Assembly: GCF_030406405.1 (NCBI RefSeq)
Contig: NZ_JAUEPL010000022.1
Coordinates: 1-64,000, forward strand
DNA from: Streptomyces ficellus
GTDB taxonomy: Bacteria > Actinomycetota > Actinomycetes > Streptomycetales > Streptomycetaceae
DNA length: 64,000 nucleotides
Reading direction: 5' to 3'
This document shows, piece by piece, positions 52,957-61,179 of this stretch. Under the pieces are notes generated by a model. That model did not search any database and had not been told where the DNA came from. It saw nothing but the letters and a program-made list of their open reading frames with translations. A program made the translations under genes and the position numbers. Each line of letters begins with the position of its first letter. Within the stretch, counting starts at the first letter, position 1.

Positions 52957-53857
52957 GGCCGCGCACCGCCAGGTCGGCCAGCGCGCAGACGAACAGGGCG
53001 ATCCCAATGAAACCGTTGACGGTGAAGAACGCTCTGTTCAGGCGGGACAGGTCGTGCGGGCGCACGATCATGTGCTCGTAGACGAAGGCGGCCGCGACGA
53101 TCACCAGGCCCGCCCAGAACAACACCCCGGCCCCGGTGGCCAGCGCGTACCAGACCAGCAGCCCGGTGGTGACCACATGGCAGCCGCGGGCCCCGTACAG
53201 CGCCGCGGGGATGCCGAAGCGGGCGGGGACGGACTTCACGCCGTGGGCGCGGTCGGCCCGGACGTCCTGGCAGGCGAAGATCAGGTCGAAACCGCCGATC
53301 CAAACGCCCACGGCCAGGCCCAGGATCACCGCGTCCCAGGACCACGCCCCGGTGACCGCGATCCACGCGCCGACCGGGCCCATCGCCTGGGCGAGCCCGA
53401 GGATGGCGTGCGGGAAGTCGGTGAACCGCTTGCCGTAGGGATAGACCACCATCGGTACGACCGCGAGGGGCGCGAGCGCCAGGCACAGCGGGTTCAGCAG
53501 GGCCGCGGCGCCCAGGAAGATCACCAGGGCCACCAGCGCGCCGGTCCACGCGGAGCGCACGGACACCGCCCCGGTGACCAGTTCGCGGTTGGCGGTGCGC
53601 GGGTTACGGGCGTCGATCTCGCGGTCGATGATCCGGTTGCAGGCCATCGCGAACGTCCGCAGGCCGACCATCGCGACGGTGACCAGCAGCAGGTCGAGCC
53701 AGTGGACGGTGCCGTCCAGCTGGAACATCGCGGTGAGCGAGGCGATGTACGCGAAGGGCAGCGCGAAGACCGAGTGCTCGATCATCACGAGCCGCAGGAA
53801 CGCGCGCGTACGCCCCGGACGCGGCGCCGCGGCCGCCGACGCGGATTCGGCGGTCAC
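52946..53857 (-). CDS. mqnP: Menaquinone prenyltransferase (MqnP, UbiA family)
   Basis: A 303-residue UbiA-type membrane prenyltransferase with about eight to nine helices. The first Asp-rich motif is NRIIDREID (Asn74, Asp78, Asp82), and the second is DVRADRAHG near 210-218. It attaches the polyprenyl chain to 1,4-dihydroxy-6-naphthoate-type intermediates. The GTG at 53857 overlaps the UbiD-like stop as GTGA, so the two proteins are coupled. Its stop overlaps the convergent rhomboid gene by 11 bp. Confidence 0.92.
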   Translation of the reverse strand: MTAESASAAAAPRPGRTRAFLRLVMIEHSVFALPFAYIASLTAMFQLDGTVHWLDLLLVTVAMVGLRTFAMACNRIIDREIDARNPRTANRELVTGAVSVRSAWTGALVALVIFLGAAALLNPLCLALAPLAVVPMVVYPYGKRFTDFPHAILGLAQAMGPVGAWIAVTGAWSWDAVILGLAVGVWIGGFDLIFACQDVRADRAHGVKSVPARFGIPAALYGARGCHVVTTGLLVWYALATGAGVLFWAGLVIVAAAFVYEHMIVRPHDLSRLNRAFFTVNGFIGIALFVCALADLAVRGLRL

Positions 53858-55305
53858 AGGCCGTACTCCTTCCAGCGGCGGTCCACCAGCGCCGCCGTCG
53901 CCGGGTCGGACTCGACCATGTCCGGCCAGCCGCCGTCGCGCGTGTAGCCCTCCTCGGGCCACTTCCTGGTGGCGTCGATGCCTGCCTTGCCGCCCCAGAA
54001 CTGCTGGTAGGAGGCGTGATCCAAGTGGTCCACCGGACCTTCCACGACGGTGAGGTCACGGGCGTAGTCCGTGTTGCCGAGCGCCCGCCACGACACCTCG
54101 TGCATATTGCGGACGTCGCAGTCGGCGTCCACGATCACGATCAGCTTGGTCAGCGACATCATGTGCGCGCCCCAGATGGCGTGCATGACCTTCTGCGCGT
54201 GCTTCGGGTACTTCTTGTCGATCGAGACGATCGCGCAGTTATGGAAGCCGCCCGACTCCGGCAGGTGGTAGTCCACGATGTCCGGCACGATGATCTTCAG
54301 GAGCGGGAGGAAGAAACGCTCCGTCGCCCGGCCCAGCGGCCCGTCCTCGGTCGGCGGGCGGCCCACCACGATCGACTGCAACAGCGGGCGCCTGCGCATC
54401 GTCACGCAGTCGATGGTGAGGGCGGGGAAGGGCTCCTGCGGGGTGTAGAAGCCGGTGTGATCGCCGAACGGCCCCTCGGGGAGCATCTTCCCCGGCTCCA
54501 GCCAGCCCTCCAGGACCACCTCCGCCTGCGCCGGGACCTGGAGCGGCACCGTCTTGCAGTCGACCATCTCGATCCGCTTCCCCTGGAGGAAGCCCGCGAA
54601 CAGGTACTCGTCGATGTCCTCCGGCAGCGGCGCCGTGGAGGCGTACGTCACCGCAGGCGGCGCCCCGAACGCGATCGCGACCGGCAGCCGCTCACCGCGC
54701 CGCGCGGCCACCTGGTAGTGGTTGCGGCTGTCCTTGTGGATCTGCCAGTGCATGCCGATGGTGCGCCGGTCGTGGCGCTGGAGCCGGTACAGGCCGAGGT
54801 TGCGGATCCCGTTCTCGGGGTGCTTGGTGTGCGTGAGGCCCAGATTGAAGAAGGACCCGCCGTCCTTCGGCCAGGTGAACAGCGCCGGCAGCGCGTCCAG
54901 GTCGACGTCGTCGCCCCGCAGCACCACTTCCTGCACGGGCGCGTCCTTGACCTTCTTCGGCGGTACGTGGGTCATCGCGCCGAGCTTGCCGAAGGCCTCC
55001 CGGACCCCGATGAAGCCGCTCGGCAGCTCCGGCCTGAGCAGCCCGCCGATCTTCGCGCTGATCTCGTCGTACGACCTCAGGCCCAGCGCCTTGAGCAGCC
55101 GCCGGTCGGTGCCGAAGACGTTCATCGCGAGCGGCATGGCGGAGCCGCGGACGTTCTCGAAGAGGAGCGCGGGCCCGCCGGACTTCTGGACCCGGTCGAC
55201 GATCTCCCCGACCTCCAGATGGGGGTCGACTTCGGCCTTGATGCGCTTGAGGTCGCCTTCGCGCTCCAGCGCCCTGAGCAGCGAGCGGAGATCGTCGTAA
55301 GCCAT
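53854..55305 (-). CDS. Menaquinone biosynthesis decarboxylase (UbiD family)
   Basis: A 483-residue UbiD-type prenylated-FMN decarboxylase. It begins with MAYDDLRSLLRALEREGDLKR. NLGLYRLQRHDRRTIGMHWQ, EGPFGDHTGFYT and the late DADCDVRNMHEVSWRALGNT segment are conserved. The E-R-E catalytic region lies in the centre. It acts with the UbiX-like cofactor enzyme on the menaquinone precursor after or around prenylation. The ATG at 55305 has a weak ribosome site. It is translationally coupled to mqnP. Confidence 0.94.
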   Translation of the reverse strand: MAYDDLRSLLRALEREGDLKRIKAEVDPHLEVGEIVDRVQKSGGPALLFENVRGSAMPLAMNVFGTDRRLLKALGLRSYDEISAKIGGLLRPELPSGFIGVREAFGKLGAMTHVPPKKVKDAPVQEVVLRGDDVDLDALPALFTWPKDGGSFFNLGLTHTKHPENGIRNLGLYRLQRHDRRTIGMHWQIHKDSRNHYQVAARRGERLPVAIAFGAPPAVTYASTAPLPEDIDEYLFAGFLQGKRIEMVDCKTVPLQVPAQAEVVLEGWLEPGKMLPEGPFGDHTGFYTPQEPFPALTIDCVTMRRRPLLQSIVVGRPPTEDGPLGRATERFFLPLLKIIVPDIVDYHLPESGGFHNCAIVSIDKKYPKHAQKVMHAIWGAHMMSLTKLIVIVDADCDVRNMHEVSWRALGNTDYARDLTVVEGPVDHLDHASYQQFWGGKAGIDATRKWPEEGYTRDGGWPDMVESDPATAALVDRRWKEYGL

Positions 55306-55394
55306 GGGGTCAAGTATCCGGTACCGGTTACTCTGGCCTTGTCACCGGGGCTGACGAAACGCGGCCCGCCACTGCTTCCAGGGGGCTGTCCCAC

Positions 55395-55793
55395 ATGCTC
55401 AGGGCGTTGATGTACATCCTGCCGCTGGCGCTGACGATCTATGCGTTCATCGACTGCCTGAACACGCCCGAGGACGAGGCCAGGCACCTGCCCAAGGTGG
55501 CGTGGATCTTCATCATCCTGCTCTTCTGGATCGTCGGGCCGATCGTCTGGTTCGCCGCCGGCAAGCTGCGCCACGCCCCGGCCGGTGGCGGCACCCCTTC
55601 TGAGTGGCACCGGAACCATCGCACCGAGTGGGTCGCCCCGGACGACAACCCCGACTTCCTCAAGTCCCTGAAGGACGAGAACAAGAAGGACGAGGCTCTC
55701 CTCAAGGACTGGGAGGCCGACCTGCGCCGCCGCGAGGAGGAGCTGAAGAAGAAGGGCGAGCAGGACGGGGACGACGACCCCAAGCGGCCCTGA
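55395..55793 (+). CDS. PLDc_N-domain membrane protein
   Basis: A 132-residue protein with two N-terminal helices (about 4-20 and 35-53) framing DCLNTPEDEARHLPK, the PLDc_N (phospholipase D nuclease N-terminal) motif. A long acidic/basic tail follows (KDENKKDEALLKDWEADL, then REEELKKKGEQDGDDD). There is no catalytic HKD motif, so it is not a phospholipase itself. The ATG at 55395 follows AGGGGG. Function is unknown. Confidence 0.87.
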   Translation: MLRALMYILPLALTIYAFIDCLNTPEDEARHLPKVAWIFIILLFWIVGPIVWFAAGKLRHAPAGGGTPSEWHRNHRTEWVAPDDNPDFLKSLKDENKKDEALLKDWEADLRRREEELKKKGEQDGDDDPKRP

Positions 55794-55912
55794 CCCCGCA
55801 CACCCCTTCGCGGCAGCCGCCCGACGCCATCACGAGTACGTGACGGAACGCCGTACCCCTGACGCGGTCAACGGTTCGAAAGTAACCTTGACTTGACGGT
55901 GGGTCACGGGGG

Positions 55913-57985
55913 GTGGCGGTGGACAGAGAGCTGTACGGCCGCGAGGCGGTCCTCGACGACTCCGGTCTGGCCGCGCGGCTGACCGGCCTCACCCCGTACG
56001 GCTTCGCCGGGCTCGCCTACGAGCACGGCGACGACCCGCCCGTCACCGTCTTCACCGGCGGCCGCGGCATGGGCAAGACCGCGCTGCTCAAGCAGGTGCG
56101 CAACGCCTACCGGGGCGGCACCCCGCTCGCCCTGCTGGACTGCGCGCACATCGAGCCGCCCGCCGGTCACGGGCCCGGCTGGAACCCGCTGACCGGGGCC
56201 CTCGCGGAGCTGGCCGTCCAGCTGTCGCCGCGGGTGCTCACGGCCAGGCCGGTGGAGTTCCCCCGGCTCGCCCTGGGCCTGGCCGCGGTGGCCGCGACCG
56301 GCTGGTCGCAGGAGGACGACGAGCTGGCCCGGCGCGACCTCCAGCGCCTCGGGCCGGTCCTGGCCACCGTGGACGAGACGAAGGGCGCGGCCACCACCTG
56401 GGTGTCCAAGGTGCTCGCCAAGCTGGCCGCGACGGCCGCCGAGTCGACGGCGCCGCTCGCCGGGCTGCTGGCCGAGGCGACGGTGGAGACGGTCCTGGAG
56501 GAGGTGTTCGGGCGCTACCAGCGCAAGTCCAAGGCGTGGTACGGCTCCTACCGCAACGCCGGCGGCAGGGGCGAGATGGGGTTGCACCAGCTGGCCGTCG
56601 ACTTCGAGCTGGGCGGCCGCCGCCGGGACGAGGCCGAGGCGTTCCTGGTCGGCGCGCTGGTGGAGGACCTGCGCGCGGCGTACGTGGGTCTGACCCGTCG
56701 CGGGACCCGGCGGGGCCGCCCGCTGGTCCTGCTGGACAACGCCCACCTCCCGCTCGGGCGGCGCCTGGTGGAGCCGATCCTGCGGGAGCGCAGCGCGGGC
56801 CGCCGCGACGAGGTCGTGGTCATCGCCTCGTCGCTGGACCGTGACCACGAGGGGCTGCGCCACGCGACCCGGCTGCGCCTGCCGGAGGTCGCGCACCGGG
56901 CGCCCTGCCCACGGGGCGCGGACATCACGTCGGGCGTCCTCGCCGTGGAGCTCACGCCCCTGAGCCCGGACCGGACGCGGGACCTGTTCGACCGGTACGA
57001 CACGGCCGGGCGCGCCCCGGCCGACCTGTCGCGGGCGGTCCACCGGCTGACCGGGGGCCGCCCGCTGGGGGTGGCGCTGCTGGGGCGGGCGGTGGGCGGC
57101 GTGCCGGCGGCGGAACGCGGCGGGCTCACGCCGGGCGCGCTGCTGGACCTCGCCGTGGAGCTGCGCGAGGACACCGGTGCCGTACCGGTCGCGGCGACCC
57201 TGCTGGCCGAGCTGCTGCCGCGCGGGCTGCGCCCGGACGTGGCGGCGGTGCTGGCGGCCGCCCGCGACGAGGAGTCGGCCCGGGCGCTGGCCCGCACCCG
57301 GCTGCGCGGCGTGTCCGTGGAGGGCGACATGGCCCTGTGGGTGCGGGACGCGCTGCGGGCGGACGGCTGGCCGGAGGGGCCCGAGCACTTCGTGGCCGAT
57401 CCGCTGCTGCGCGCGCTGCTGCTGCACCGGCTGCGCTTCCACGACGGCGACGCGCCCATGTACGCGGCCTGGCGCGCGGTCCACGAGACGCTGCACCGCC
57501 ACTACGGGCCGGAGCCGACCCCGTACCGCCTCCGGCAGGAACTGGCGCTGGGCCGGACCGAGGAGGCGGTGACCCAGCTGCGGCTGGCGTTCCCGGAGCC
57601 GGACGTACGGGGCTGGCTGGACCGGCTGCGCCTCATCGCCTCCGCCCCCTACCCGCGCGAGCGGCACCACACGGGCCCGGACCCGCGCCGCGCGGTGGCC
57701 CTCGGCGAGGAGCCGGGCGGGCCGATCCCGGCAGGGCTGGACGCGGACGCGGCCGGGCTGCACCTGGGCGTGCGGCGGCTGCTGCACGCGGTGTGGCTGC
57801 TGACCGATCCGCTCGCGCTGCCCGACGACGACGTGATCGACAAGCTGGTGCACGAGTTGCGCCAGCTGTCCGGCCGGCATCTGACCGGCACCAGTCCGCT
57901 GTGGGAGGCGGCCACCCACTGGCCGAAGGACATCCGTGCCTGGCGGGCGCTGTCGGTGCCGCCGGGGCGGGAGGACGGAGTCTGA
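55913..57985 (+). CDS. Large P-loop ATPase/NTPase of unknown function
   Basis: A 690-residue protein with an N-terminal nucleotide-binding domain. The Walker A motif is GGRGMGKTALL at about 46-56. A Walker B-like RPLVLLDNAH is near 262-271. After about residue 300 the sequence is Ala/Arg/Leu-rich and helical (HRLTGGRPLGVALLGRAVGG, a winged-helix-like AAA feature of STAND ATPases). The C-terminus contains ALGRTEEAVTQLRLAFPEP. The start is GTG at 55913 or 55919. It is translationally adjacent to the anchored binding protein at 57987, separated by 1 bp. Relatives seem restricted to actinomycetes in my recollection; the role is not known. Confidence 0.75.
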   Translation: MAVDRELYGREAVLDDSGLAARLTGLTPYGFAGLAYEHGDDPPVTVFTGGRGMGKTALLKQVRNAYRGGTPLALLDCAHIEPPAGHGPGWNPLTGALAELAVQLSPRVLTARPVEFPRLALGLAAVAATGWSQEDDELARRDLQRLGPVLATVDETKGAATTWVSKVLAKLAATAAESTAPLAGLLAEATVETVLEEVFGRYQRKSKAWYGSYRNAGGRGEMGLHQLAVDFELGGRRRDEAEAFLVGALVEDLRAAYVGLTRRGTRRGRPLVLLDNAHLPLGRRLVEPILRERSAGRRDEVVVIASSLDRDHEGLRHATRLRLPEVAHRAPCPRGADITSGVLAVELTPLSPDRTRDLFDRYDTAGRAPADLSRAVHRLTGGRPLGVALLGRAVGGVPAAERGGLTPGALLDLAVELREDTGAVPVAATLLAELLPRGLRPDVAAVLAAARDEESARALARTRLRGVSVEGDMALWVRDALRADGWPEGPEHFVADPLLRALLLHRLRFHDGDAPMYAAWRAVHETLHRHYGPEPTPYRLRQELALGRTEEAVTQLRLAFPEPDVRGWLDRLRLIASAPYPRERHHTGPDPRRAVALGEEPGGPIPAGLDADAAGLHLGVRRLLHAVWLLTDPLALPDDDVIDKLVHELRQLSGRHLTGTSPLWEAATHWPKDIRAWRALSVPPGREDGV

Positions 57986-57986
57986 C

Positions 57987-59534
57987 GTGCCCCACCCCCT
58001 TCGCTACCGGGTCTTCTACACCACCCGGCAGAAGATCGTCACGAGTGCGCTGGTGCTGGCGCTGCTGGCTTGCGGCACCGTCTACGCCGTCAAGCGGCTG
58101 ACCACCCCGGAGGATCGTTCCTGCGCCCCGGGTGTCGCACGTCCCGTCGGCAGTGAGGAGTGCGTCGGGGTGTCGGGCGACGGCTTCGACTTCAGGGTCG
58201 GGGAGCTCACCGATGTCGCCAGGGCCATCGCCCGCGAGAACGGCAAGCTGACGGCGGGCGAGTACGCGACGGTGGCGCTCCTGCTGCCGCTGACCTCCAC
58301 GAGCCCGGGGCTGAGGACGAAGGTGCTGCACGAGGTGCAGGGCGCCTTCGCCCAGCAGTACGAGGCCAACAACAGGTCCAACAGCCAGGTTCCCAAGATC
58401 CGCCTGGTCCTCGCCAACACCGGCAACGGCAACGCCCACTGGCGTACGACCGTGGCGGACCTGAAGGCCATGACCGGCGCGCCGCACCACCTGCGCGCGG
58501 TCTCCGGCATAGCCACCAGCAGCACCCCGGTCAGGCAGGCGGTGACCGAGCTGACCCGTGCGGGCATCGCGGTCGTGGGCACCACCATCACCGCCGACGA
58601 CCTCGCCAACGGCCCCGGCCGCACACCGTTCCCCGGTCTCGCCCGCGTCTCCCCCACCAACAGCGACGAGGCGAAGGCCCTCGCCCACTTCGGCCGGGTG
58701 GACGCGGCCAAGGCCGTCCTTGTCCATGACGCCCGCGCGGGCGACCACTACACGGACACGCTCAAGAACGCCTTCTCCACGCTGCTGGCGAGCTCCCCGT
58801 ACCAGCCGCATCTGTTCACCTCGCCCAAGGACCCGACCGACGAGGGCACCACCGCCAACACCTTCCGGCAGATCGCCCTCCTGCTGTGCACCACGCGCGC
58901 GGACACCGTGTTCTTCGCCGGGCGCCACACGCAGCTGCGCCAGTTCATCAACGCGCTCGGGGCGCGCGGCTGTACGCACCGCGCGTTCACCGTGCTGACC
59001 GGCGACGAGGGCTCGTACCTGGGCGCGGACGGCCGGCTCGACCGCAGGGTGCTGGGCGCCGGGCTGACCGTCCGCTACGCCGCGCTCGCCCACCCCGACG
59101 CGTGGCGGGCGGCTCCCGGGAGGACGGTCCCGAAGACGGGCGGGTCGCCGGCGGCGTACGGGAGGTTCCTGTCGATGATGAACACGATCGCCTCGCGGGA
59201 GGTGGGCCCGGTGGGCAGGAGCGAACTCTCCGACGGGCAGTCGATCATCGGGTACGACGCGATGGCGACGGCCGTGCACGCGATCCGGCAGGCGACCGTC
59301 CAGGGCGAGCGGCTGCCGGCCCCGGAGGACGTGGGGTTGCAGTGGCCGCAGGTGACGGGCTCGCTGCGGGTGGAGGGCGCGAGCGGCTGGATCTGCCTGG
59401 ACAACCACGGCAACCCGTACAACAAGGCGGTGCCGGTGGTGGAGCTGACGCGCGGCGAGCCCCGGTTCGTACAGATCGCCTGGCCGGAGGGGAAGCCGCC
59501 GACCGGCGAGTGCCTGCCCCCGCGCAAACCCTAG
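57987..59534 (+). CDS. Membrane-anchored periplasmic-binding-protein-like protein
   Basis: A 515-residue protein with one N-terminal transmembrane helix (about 17-35, IVTSALVLALLACGTVYAV) and no lipobox. The extracellular part resembles type I periplasmic binding proteins: VALLLPLTSTSPGLRTKVL, AVSGIATSSTPVRQAVTEL and AKAVLVHDARAGDHYTDTLK follow the family order, including two lobes. No transport membrane subunits are nearby. The GTG at 57987 begins 1 bp after the ATPase stop (GGAG 6 nt upstream). It may be a sensor or receptor rather than a transporter component. Confidence 0.75.
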   Translation: MPHPLRYRVFYTTRQKIVTSALVLALLACGTVYAVKRLTTPEDRSCAPGVARPVGSEECVGVSGDGFDFRVGELTDVARAIARENGKLTAGEYATVALLLPLTSTSPGLRTKVLHEVQGAFAQQYEANNRSNSQVPKIRLVLANTGNGNAHWRTTVADLKAMTGAPHHLRAVSGIATSSTPVRQAVTELTRAGIAVVGTTITADDLANGPGRTPFPGLARVSPTNSDEAKALAHFGRVDAAKAVLVHDARAGDHYTDTLKNAFSTLLASSPYQPHLFTSPKDPTDEGTTANTFRQIALLLCTTRADTVFFAGRHTQLRQFINALGARGCTHRAFTVLTGDEGSYLGADGRLDRRVLGAGLTVRYAALAHPDAWRAAPGRTVPKTGGSPAAYGRFLSMMNTIASREVGPVGRSELSDGQSIIGYDAMATAVHAIRQATVQGERLPAPEDVGLQWPQVTGSLRVEGASGWICLDNHGNPYNKAVPVVELTRGEPRFVQIAWPEGKPPTGECLPPRKP

Positions 59535-59540
59535 AAGCCC

Positions 59541-60056
59541 TTACGTGGCTCCGTAGTCGCGGGCCTCGTACTTGTCGCGCAGCTCCTGCCAGCGCTCGCG
59601 GGACCAGGCCGGCCAGTCGGCCGGTTTCCCGTCCAGCGCCTCGAAGAGGTACGTGAAGTGGTCGTGCCAGTCGGCCAGGCGGTCCAGCCGCACCTCGTCC
59701 GTGCCCCGGAACTCGTGCAGGAACCGCAGCACGGTCGTCTCCGGCCCGCCGTTGCCCGGCTCCAGGTGCAGCCGGATGCGGCCGTCCGGTTCGAGCGTGT
59801 ACTCCACGATCCGCTCGACGTCCCACGCCGTGATCGTCCCGGTCCCGACCGTGCCGGTGGTGAGCCGGCGCAGGATGACGGTTCCGCCGAGGTGCGGCTC
59901 CAGGACCTCCGTCTCGGCGAGCCAGCCGCGCAGGCCCCCCGGGGTGGAGATGGCGAGCCAGACGCGCTCCGGGGGGTGCGGCAGGGGCACCGCGAACCGC
60001 ACGATGTGGGTGTCGCCGTGGGTCTCGGTCCTGCCGGGAGGTATCGGATCAGCCAT
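59541..60056 (-). CDS. SRPBCC (START-like) domain protein
   Basis: A 171-residue Bet v1/START-like protein of the AHSA1 group. PLPHPPERVWLAISTPGGLRGW is the classic opening. The hydrophobic pocket strands continue with GTVILRR and VEYTLEPDG. WHDHFTYLFEALDG marks the C-terminal helix. The ATG at 60056 has a GGAGGT site. Its stop lies 6 bp from the convergent anchored binding protein. Ligand unknown. Confidence 0.86.
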   Translation of the reverse strand: MADPIPPGRTETHGDTHIVRFAVPLPHPPERVWLAISTPGGLRGWLAETEVLEPHLGGTVILRRLTTGTVGTGTITAWDVERIVEYTLEPDGRIRLHLEPGNGGPETTVLRFLHEFRGTDEVRLDRLADWHDHFTYLFEALDGKPADWPAWSRERWQELRDKYEARDYGAT

Positions 60057-60093
60057 ACCTCCAGCCTCGCGCGGGCAGTGGCCCGGCGCTACC

Positions 60094-61179
60094 TCACACG
60101 CCCGCGTAGGAGTGCAGGCTGTTCACGAAGATGTTGACGCCGTAGTAGTTGAAGAGCCAGCAGGCGAAGGCGATCAGCGCGACGTAGGCGGCCTTGCGGC
60201 CCTTCCAGCCGGCCGTGGCGCGGGCGTGCAGGTACGCGGCGTACGCGACCCACGTGATGAACGACCAGACCTCCTTGGCGTCCCAGCCCCAGTAGCGGCC
60301 CCACGCGTCACCGGCCCAGATGGCGCCCGCGATGATCGTGAACGTCCACAGCGGGAAGACGGCCGCGTTGACGCGGTAGGCGAACTTGTCCAGGCTCGCC
60401 GCCGCCGGCAGCCGCTCCAGCACCGAGCGGGCGAAGCCGCTCGGCGTACCGCCGCGCGCGAGGGTGTTCTCGTACGCGTCACGGAAGAGGTAGAGCAGCG
60501 TGGCGACCGCCCCGAGGTAGAACACGGCGCCGCAGAAGATCGCCGTGGAGACGTGGATCCACAGCCAGTACGAGTGCAGGGCGGGGACGAGCTGGTCGCT
60601 CTCGGTGTACAGCCAGGTCGTGGCGATGCCCAGGTCGAGCAGGACGGTGGTCACCAGCGGCAGGCCCATCCAGCGGACGTTCTTCCTGGCGACGAGGAAG
60701 CCGAGGTACGCGCCCACCGCCACCGTGGAGAAGGTGAGGGAGAACTCGTACATGTTGCCCCAGGGCGCCCGCTGCACGGACAGGGCGCGGGCGACGACCC
60801 CGGCCGCCGCGACGAGGAACGCGAGGGTGGTCAGCGAGACGGCGATACGTCCGTACAGGTCGCCCTTCTCGTCACCGCCCGCCGCGCCGGGACCGTCCGG
60901 CACGTCCCGGGCGCCGGCCGCCGAGCGCGTGACCACCTTGGGCGGCTTGGCCAGCACGGCGGTGCCGCCGCCGCGCTGCGCGACCTGGACCCGCACCTGC
61001 GCGGGCGCGGGGCCGGCGGCGGTCAGGGCGGCTGCCGTACGGCCGACCTTGCTGCGGCTGCCCAGCACCCACTCGGCGATGTGCGCGAGGAAGGCCAGGG
61101 TGTAGACGGCCATCGCGGAGTAGACGAGCACGTTGCTCATCTCCGCCAGGCTCTCGTTGGTCGCGGCGGCGAGATTCAC
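60094..61179 (-). CDS. ccsB: Cytochrome c biogenesis protein CcsB (CcsA/ResC type)
   Basis: A 361-residue membrane protein of System II. The heme-handling WWD-like region is WGRYWGWDAKEVWSF (about 292-306), flanked by conserved His residues (WLWIHVSTAIFC, and LARATAGW-type loop). The N-terminal helix, a Pro/Ala-rich cytoplasmic linker (about 30-100) and about seven more helices are visible. With ResB it forms the heme-delivery/cytochrome c synthetase complex. The GTG at 61179 overlaps the resB stop as GTGA. Confidence 0.92.
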   Translation of the reverse strand: MNLAAATNESLAEMSNVLVYSAMAVYTLAFLAHIAEWVLGSRSKVGRTAAALTAAGPAPAQVRVQVAQRGGGTAVLAKPPKVVTRSAAGARDVPDGPGAAGGDEKGDLYGRIAVSLTTLAFLVAAAGVVARALSVQRAPWGNMYEFSLTFSTVAVGAYLGFLVARKNVRWMGLPLVTTVLLDLGIATTWLYTESDQLVPALHSYWLWIHVSTAIFCGAVFYLGAVATLLYLFRDAYENTLARGGTPSGFARSVLERLPAAASLDKFAYRVNAAVFPLWTFTIIAGAIWAGDAWGRYWGWDAKEVWSFITWVAYAAYLHARATAGWKGRKAAYVALIAFACWLFNYYGVNIFVNSLHSYAGV

